This document shows, piece after piece, positions 58,343-62,513 of a DNA stretch of 62,513 bases (position 1 is its first letter; each line of letters starts with the position of its first letter). Source of the stretch: Bacillota bacterium (GTDB lineage Bacteria; Bacillota; Limnochordia; Darwinibacteriales; Darwinibacteriaceae). The notes under the pieces are model-generated. The model saw only the letters and a list, made by a program, of their open reading frames with translations, was not told the DNA's origin and searched no databases. The stretch covers positions 1 through 62,513 of the forward strand of contig DUPN01000041.1 in NCBI GenBank assembly GCA_012838305.1. The letters run 5' to 3'. A program made the translations under genes and the position numbers.

Positions 58343-58384
58343 TTGATCGAGATCACGGTATCCTCTGGGAAAAGAGGATAGAAT
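58343..58384 (+). promoter_or_regulatory. FNR/DNR-like box, inverted repeat and -10 upstream of the HMA gene
   Basis: TTGAT-CGAG-ATCAC (58343-58356) is one base from the FNR-type consensus. TAGAAT lies at 58379-58384, exactly the same 36-bp offset as at 56053. Between them is a perfect inverted repeat TATCCTCT/AGAGGATA (58359-58380) that reaches into the -10. It could be a second operator. There is no -35 hexamer. Confidence 0.62.
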
Positions 58385-58442
58385 GGAGTTGAAACTTGAA
58401 CAAAGTTGCGTCACAATAAGAACAGAGGAGGGTATTTGCCCA

Positions 58443-58670
58443 ATGAAAACAGCAACAATCCAATTGGAGACATTGACCTGTCCATCTTGTCTGCAAAAGA
58501 TCGAAGGGGCACTGAAGAAGCTCGATGGTGTTGACCAAGAATCGACGAAAGTCATGTTCAACTCCGGCAAAGTAAGACTCAATTTCGACGAAGATACCAT
58601 CTCCATTGATCAGATTAAGGAAGCGATTACGACTGTTGGGTATGAGGTTCAGAAGGCTACCGTGAGATAG
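58443..58670 (+). CDS. Free-standing heavy-metal-associated (HMA) domain protein
   Basis: A 75-residue CopZ-like protein with the metal motif TCPSC near residues 11-15 and the ferredoxin-like HMA fold ending GYEVQKA. It probably hands metal to, or regulates, the upstream ATPase that lacks its own HMA domain. ATG 58443 has GAGGAGGG about nine bases upstream; an ATG at 58383 lies in the promoter. It has its own regulated promoter. Confidence 0.87.
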   Translation: MKTATIQLETLTCPSCLQKIEGALKKLDGVDQESTKVMFNSGKVRLNFDEDTISIDQIKEAITTVGYEVQKATVR

Positions 58671-58700
58671 TCTCGCTAGGTGATGGGTGAGGTGGAGTGA

Positions 58701-59618
58701 ATGGATTTCAGGCAGCTTGAATCCTTTGTAGCCACAGTTAAACATGGGAGTTTCACCAAGGCAGCGGAGCAGCTGTACTTGAGCCAACCGACCATAACTG
58801 GGCATATACAGTCCCTAGAAAACAGACTAGGGACTGTTTTACTAAATCGGTGCGGCAAGACGGTTACCCTGACGGATGCAGGGATGATCCTGTTCAAATA
58901 TGCTGTCAACATCTTGAGCACTCGGGAGCAGGCTCTTTTCTCCTTAGCTGAATACGAAGGGCGCTTAGAAGGTAGACTGGCCATTGCGTCCAGTACCGTA
59001 CCGCAGAGATACATACTGCCCAAGTTGCTGGCTGCCTTTCGCGCCCACTATCCCCAGGTTACGTTCGAGATACGCCAATTCGACAGCAAGGGCGTTGTGG
59101 ACGCCTTAACATCCGCTTATCTGGACTTTGGTTTTCTGGGCGCAGATACGTCCTTGCCAGACTTGGAGCTGATGGAGCTCTGTCAAGGCCGGCTTGTTTT
59201 GATTGCCTCTTGCCACGGGAAATTCGCCGAACGAGAAGGGATCGAGATCAGCTGGGATGAAGTGGCGCATGAGGACTTTATCCTCAGGGAAGAAGGCTCG
59301 GGAAGCCGGACAACCTTTTTCATGGGGCTGGAGGAGAAGGGCATTGATCCCTGCACTCTTTCTGTGGCGGCTACGATAGAGAACCCCGACACCATCAAAC
59401 AGTGTGTCCAGGAAGGATTGGGCGTTGCGGTTGTATCGGAACATGCGGTGCAAGACGAGAGCCGTTTGGGCTTGCTCAAGGTTTTCTACCTTTCCGGCTT
59501 CGAACACAAACAGACTTTCTACTTCGTAAACCACAAAAACAGAGTGTTAAGCCCAGTGGCAAGTGCGTTTAGAGCCTTCACCGCCGATTACTTCCAATCG
59601 CCTGGAGCACCTTATTGA
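58701..59618 (+). CDS. LysR family regulator, selenium-metabolism type
   Basis: A 305-residue LysR regulator: winged HTH at residues 1-60 (FTKAAEQLYLSQPTITGHIQ), then the two-lobed effector domain (EGSGSRTTF, GLGVAVVSEHAV). It resembles CysB/CysL-like regulators and the LysR group usually found beside YedE in selenium loci. Its 3' end overlaps the convergent desulfurase-like gene by 41 bp. The twin palindromes at 60793-60837 are its likely targets. Confidence 0.9.
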   Translation: MDFRQLESFVATVKHGSFTKAAEQLYLSQPTITGHIQSLENRLGTVLLNRCGKTVTLTDAGMILFKYAVNILSTREQALFSLAEYEGRLEGRLAIASSTVPQRYILPKLLAAFRAHYPQVTFEIRQFDSKGVVDALTSAYLDFGFLGADTSLPDLELMELCQGRLVLIASCHGKFAEREGIEISWDEVAHEDFILREEGSGSRTTFFMGLEEKGIDPCTLSVAATIENPDTIKQCVQEGLGVAVVSEHAVQDESRLGLLKVFYLSGFEHKQTFYFVNHKNRVLSPVASAFRAFTADYFQSPGAPY

Positions 59619-60744
59619 TGGCGGAAATGGTGTGTTGGATCTCCGCTTCCGTGTTGAAGGGTCCTGGAGAGAAACGCACCGTCCCTTGGGGAAAGGTGCC
59701 CAGAGTCTTATGGGCTGAGGGAGCGCAGTGCAGACCGCAGCGAGTTTGGATGGCGTAGTCCCGCTGGAGATAGTAGGCCACCTCGCCATTGTCGTACCCT
59801 TCAAAGTCCGCGGAGACAACAGCCAGGCGGCCATCGGTTTCAGGAAGCCCCGCGATATGGACTCCCTTGATGTTACCAAGACCTTCCAGAAGGAGTTCGG
59901 CCAGCCGTAACTCTTTGTTCCGCAGCGAGGCTAAACCCACATCCATAACATACTCGATGGCCTGTTTGAGGCCGCAAATAGCAGGCAGATTCAGGGTGCC
60001 TGCTTCAAATTTGTCCGGGAGATAGGGGGGAACCTCTTCTGACTCTGACAAGCTTCCTGTCCCGCCGCTGATCAAAGCGTCGGTCGCTGCGGCCAGTTCT
60101 GCACTGATCAAGAACCCTCCAATCCCTTGGGGGGCCAATAGGCCTTTGTGTCCCGTGAAGGCCAGGGCATCTGCCTTGATGCGCTGATAATCGATCTCCA
60201 AAAGACCGGCGGTTTGAGCAGTGTCCACAATGAAAAAGAGGTTCCTTTCCTCGCAGATCGCCCCCAGTTCTTCGATGGGCAAGATTGTTCCTGATACATT
60301 GGAAGCATGCGTTACAATCACCATTTTGGTGTTAGGTTGAATGTGTTCGCAAAGAGTGCTGGCGGCGAGCCTTCCCATCTGGTCACAGACCATCCTGGAA
60401 ACTTGCACACCTTGCCGTTGGAGCTGCATTAGAGGGCGCATCACAGCATTATGCTCCATGGACGAGACCACCACGTGGTCGCCTGGCTCAAGACTTCCCT
60501 TCAGCAAGATGTTCAGGGCATAGGTTATGTTCAGTGTGAAGACAACGTTTTCTGGTGTGGGGAAGTTAAAGAACTCCGCCAACAACTCCCTGGTCTCATA
60601 GACCATCTCATCGGAGGCCGTCGGAGTGTGGTAACCACTACGATTGGCGTTATCACCGATTTGTTCAATAAAGTGCTTGAGCGCAGCGCCCACCCCTGGT
60701 GCTTTCGGGTAGGATGTTGCCGCATTATCCAAGTAGATCCTCAC
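59578..60744 (-). CDS. Class V aminotransferase, cysteine desulfurase family
   Basis: A 388-residue PLP enzyme of the SufS-like type: IYLDNAATSYPKAP, substrate histidine in SSMEHNAV, PLP lysine in FTGHKGLLAPQG, and cysteine in TRCGLHCAPSAHKTLGT. It may release sulfur from cysteine or selenium from selenocysteine for the adjacent carrier. GTG 60744 follows GGAGGTG on the minus strand. It is distinct from the housekeeping IscS at 32019 and diverges from yedE across the palindromes. Confidence 0.88.
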   Translation of the reverse strand: MRIYLDNAATSYPKAPGVGAALKHFIEQIGDNANRSGYHTPTASDEMVYETRELLAEFFNFPTPENVVFTLNITYALNILLKGSLEPGDHVVVSSMEHNAVMRPLMQLQRQGVQVSRMVCDQMGRLAASTLCEHIQPNTKMVIVTHASNVSGTILPIEELGAICEERNLFFIVDTAQTAGLLEIDYQRIKADALAFTGHKGLLAPQGIGGFLISAELAAATDALISGGTGSLSESEEVPPYLPDKFEAGTLNLPAICGLKQAIEYVMDVGLASLRNKELRLAELLLEGLGNIKGVHIAGLPETDGRLAVVSADFEGYDNGEVAYYLQRDYAIQTRCGLHCAPSAHKTLGTFPQGTVRFSPGPFNTEAEIQHTISAINKVLQAIGSNRR

Positions 60745-60792
60745 TTAGGCCCACCTCCAAGTCCATTGTACATCAGGCGGGTCTGTCCAGGT

Positions 60793-60837
60793 ATAGGTTT
60801 TCCCTATGAATGGCAAGGCAGTATAGGAAAACCCTAT
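60793..60837. promoter_or_regulatory. Twin ATAGG-N5-CCTAT palindromes (LysR-type operators)
   Basis: Two 15-bp palindromes at 60793-60807 (spacer TTTTC) and 60823-60837 (spacer AAAAC), centres exactly 30 bp apart, close to three helical turns. Their spacers are near inverses. They lie between the divergent desulfurase and yedE genes. The second abuts the yedE -35 region. Confidence 0.8.
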
Positions 60838-60867
60838 TGTACAACGAAACCCTCCCTTGACTATAAT
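60837..60867 (+). promoter_or_regulatory. yedE promoter
   Basis: Consensus TATAAT at 60862-60867. The nearest -35-like hexamer, TTGTAC at 60837-60842, is 19 bp away, too far for a strong promoter. This fits activation by a LysR protein bound at the adjoining palindrome. Confidence 0.65.
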
Positions 60868-60930
60868 CGAGATAGGTATTGCGAAAAGAATTACAAACGC
60901 AGCACCAATTCGACGGGGAGGGCGATTGAT

Positions 60931-62016
60931 TTGGGTGATCAGCGCAACATTATTTTGGCCGGGGGGCTCGTTGGATTACTATCAGTCATCCTCGTTCACT
61001 TCGGAAACCCAGCCAATATGGGAATTTGTATTGTTTGCTTTATTCGAGATACCGCAGGAGGTTTGGGGCTGCACAGGGCGAGTGCGGTGCAGTATATCCG
61101 GCCGGAGTTAATCGGAATCGCCTTGGGAGCTTGGCTCATGGCTCTGGGGAGCGGGGATTTTAAAGCGCGAGGCGGTTCATCACCCTTCACCCGTTTTATC
61201 CTCGGTTTCTTTGTGGTGATTGGAGCTTTGATGTTCTTAGGCTGTCCTTTGCGTATGGTACTTAGGATGGCGGGCGGAGATCTCACCGCGATTCTGGGTT
61301 TAGTGGGCTTCGCTGTGGGGATATCCATCGGCGTTGTTTTCCTTAACAAAGGGTTTACCCTCAGGAGGACCTATTCCCTGAACAAAGCGGAGGGCTTCTT
61401 ATTCCCCGCTATGCAGGTGGCGTTCCTTCTCTTACTGGTGATTGCCCCCGTCTTAGTCTACTTTAGCACTTCAGGTCCGGGTTCCATGCATGCACCCATC
61501 GCGATTTCTCTCATCGCCGGCCTTCTCGTTGGCGTTGCAGCGCAAAGAACCAGGCTTTGCATGGTTGGGGGTATTCGGGATCTGATTATGTTTAGGGATG
61601 CCCACCTGATCAGCGGCTTTTTGGCCATTTTGGTCGTGGCGTTTGTTGGCGCTCTTCTCACGGGCAACTTCAACCTAGGTTTTGAAGGACAGCCGGTAGC
61701 CCATAATGATGGGTTGTGGAACTTCTTAGGTATGGTACTGGCTGGACTCGGTTCTGTGCTCTTAGGAGGCTGTCCATTACGTCAGATCATTCTGGCTGCC
61801 GAAGGGAACATTGACTCTGCGGTGACCTTGATCGGTATGTTGGTAGGTGCTGCCTTCGCCCATAATTTTGGACTCGCTTCGTCAGGGGCAGGTCCTACGA
61901 CCAACGGACAAGTGGCCGTAATAATCGGTCTTGTAGCGGTCCTTGTGATTGGGATCGTCAACACCAGTACAATCTCAGAGGCAGTCATGAAAGGAGATGT
62001 AAAACTCGATGCTTAA
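60931..62016 (+). CDS. yedE: YedE family putative selenium transporter
   Basis: A 361-residue membrane protein with two YeeE/YedE repeats and about ten TMs. The segment NPANMGICIVCFIRDTAGG is typical of the selenium-associated subgroup. Conserved cysteines lie in GICIVC, LGCPLRM, RLCMVGG and GGCPLRQ, as in thiosulfate- or selenium-conducting relatives. TTG 60931 follows GGGGAGG by nine bases; upstream sequence in frame belongs to the promoter. It overlaps the TusA-like gene by eight bases. Confidence 0.9.
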   Translation: MGDQRNIILAGGLVGLLSVILVHFGNPANMGICIVCFIRDTAGGLGLHRASAVQYIRPELIGIALGAWLMALGSGDFKARGGSSPFTRFILGFFVVIGALMFLGCPLRMVLRMAGGDLTAILGLVGFAVGISIGVVFLNKGFTLRRTYSLNKAEGFLFPAMQVAFLLLLVIAPVLVYFSTSGPGSMHAPIAISLIAGLLVGVAAQRTRLCMVGGIRDLIMFRDAHLISGFLAILVVAFVGALLTGNFNLGFEGQPVAHNDGLWNFLGMVLAGLGSVLLGGCPLRQIILAAEGNIDSAVTLIGMLVGAAFAHNFGLASSGAGPTTNGQVAVIIGLVAVLVIGIVNTSTISEAVMKGDVKLDA

Positions 62017-62218
62017 TACAGTGGATGCCCGGGGTAGGAGCTGTCCGGAACCTGTGGTGCTTACTCGCAAGGCGTTGGAGCAGTTTCCCCGGGGAGTTCA
62101 GGTTATCTTGGACAATGCAACGTCCAGAGACAATGTGAAACGCTTTGCAGAAAGCAAGGGCTATAAGACAGAGACCACAATGGATGGAGAGGACTTTGTT
62201 GTGAGGATCGCCAAATAG
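62009..62218 (+). CDS. TusA/YedF-like sulfur (selenium) carrier
   Basis: A 69-residue TusA-fold protein. The carrier cysteine is in ARGRSCPEPVVLTRKAL; the CPEP form is typical. It begins inside the yedE 3' end, so the transporter and carrier are coupled. It probably receives a persulfide or selenopersulfide from the transporter or the desulfurase-like enzyme. Confidence 0.92.
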   Translation: MLNTVDARGRSCPEPVVLTRKALEQFPRGVQVILDNATSRDNVKRFAESKGYKTETTMDGEDFVVRIAK

Positions 62219-62220
62219 AC

Positions 62221-62463
62221 ATGGAATATATTGCGACTTTTTTTACCCATTCCGGTGCGGTCAAGTACAAGAGGCATCTGAAGACGTTAGGCATTGATGT
62301 GGAGTTGCTTCCGGTGCCCCGGAGACTGAGCTCAGACTGTGGGATTGGAGCCAAGTTCCAAACGGAGCGGGATGTAAGTGCGCTTCGTAGCGATGATATG
62401 GAAAAGCTCTTCCTGATCGAGGATCAGGGTGAGCGACTGGTATATGATGCAGCCGATCAATGA
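62221..62463 (+). CDS. DUF3343 protein
   Basis: An 80-residue protein of unknown function. The DUF3343 pattern is clear: AVKYKRHLKTLGIDVELLPVPRRLSSDCG, of which the PVPR and SSDCG parts are the most constant. The single cysteine in SSDCG may bind sulfur or selenium. It starts two bases after the carrier's stop, the last gene of the operon. Confidence 0.88.
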   Translation: MEYIATFFTHSGAVKYKRHLKTLGIDVELLPVPRRLSSDCGIGAKFQTERDVSALRSDDMEKLFLIEDQGERLVYDAADQ

Positions 62464-62466
62464 TGG

Positions 62467-62505
62467 ATACCCCTGTGACGGATGGTAAGTCCCAGGGGTA
62501 TTTCT
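62467..62505 (+). terminator. Terminator of the yedE operon
   Basis: ATACCCCTG (62467-62475) pairs perfectly with CAGGGGTAT (62493-62501), followed by TTCT. The T tract is short. Confidence 0.65.
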
Positions 62506-62513
62506 ATGAAGTA

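Noticed and set aside
60451-60930. A 160-residue N-terminal extension of YedE
   Set aside because: That stretch is antisense to the desulfurase-like gene and crosses the palindromes and promoter; TTG 60931 has a good ribosome site.

Overview
The window reads as the chromosome of an endospore-forming, probably anaerobic member of the Bacillota (Firmicutes), of a Clostridia- or Limnochordia-like lineage. Evidence: sporulation genes yqfC-yqfD sit beside phoH-pgpH-ybeY-dgkA-cdd-era in Bacillus order; there is a SigI/RsgI pair; 6S RNA lies between aspS and tcdA as in Bacillus subtilis; HemZ and a ferredoxin-type aldo/keto reductase suggest oxygen-poor growth. Genes are densely packed, often overlap by 4 nt, and use many GTG/TTG starts with strong Shine-Dalgarno sequences. 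The species cannot be named from sequence alone.

Layout. 1-1123: 3' end of a Gfo/Idh/MocA dehydrogenase and its terminator. 1153-7913: sporulation and RNA-metabolism operon (yqfC to era). 7967-9641: sigI-rsgI. 9638-15665: queA-tgt-yajC-secD-secF, with a secreted protein and an HD protein inserted. 15673-24105: hpt (minus), then recJ-apt-rel-dtd-MBL-hemZ. 24156-28819: a PpiC-TPR foldase, hisS, aspS. 28803-29414: small membrane gene and 6S RNA. 29429-33612: tcdA, rarA, iscR-iscS-iscU. 33663-44229: the alaS-ireB-ruvX-DUF1292-mltG-U32 cluster, with degV and an aldo/keto reductase inserted, then rlmD.

44230-48116 is an accessory island at the 3' end of rlmD. It has a 21-bp direct repeat, fragments of rlmD 3' ends, AT-rich WYL and RidA genes, an IS21-like relic with inverted ends, a broken immunity-protein gene and a DUF4180 gene. 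48178-55946 holds an ATP-NAD kinase-like gene, a GT2 glycosyltransferase, a GGDEF/HD-GYP protein, a broken acetyltransferase, a phytol/dolichol-kinase-like gene, a CDF-like gene and an exported beta-carbonic anhydrase.

The last 6.5 kb carries the two most interesting circuits. The first (56053-58670) links a hemerythrin-like RIC fragment, a P1B-type metal ATPase with CPG in place of CPC, and a free HMA protein. Two promoters there each have an FNR/DNR-like box centred at -41.5 relative to a TAGAAT -10 element. The second (58701-62505) is a selenium/sulfur module: LysR regulator, cysteine-desulfurase-like enzyme, YedE transporter, TusA-like carrier and DUF3343. Its divergent promoter region contains two ATAGG-N5-CCTAT palindromes whose centres are 30 bp apart. 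The genes of this module are known families; the operator architecture is the part I could not match to anything I know.
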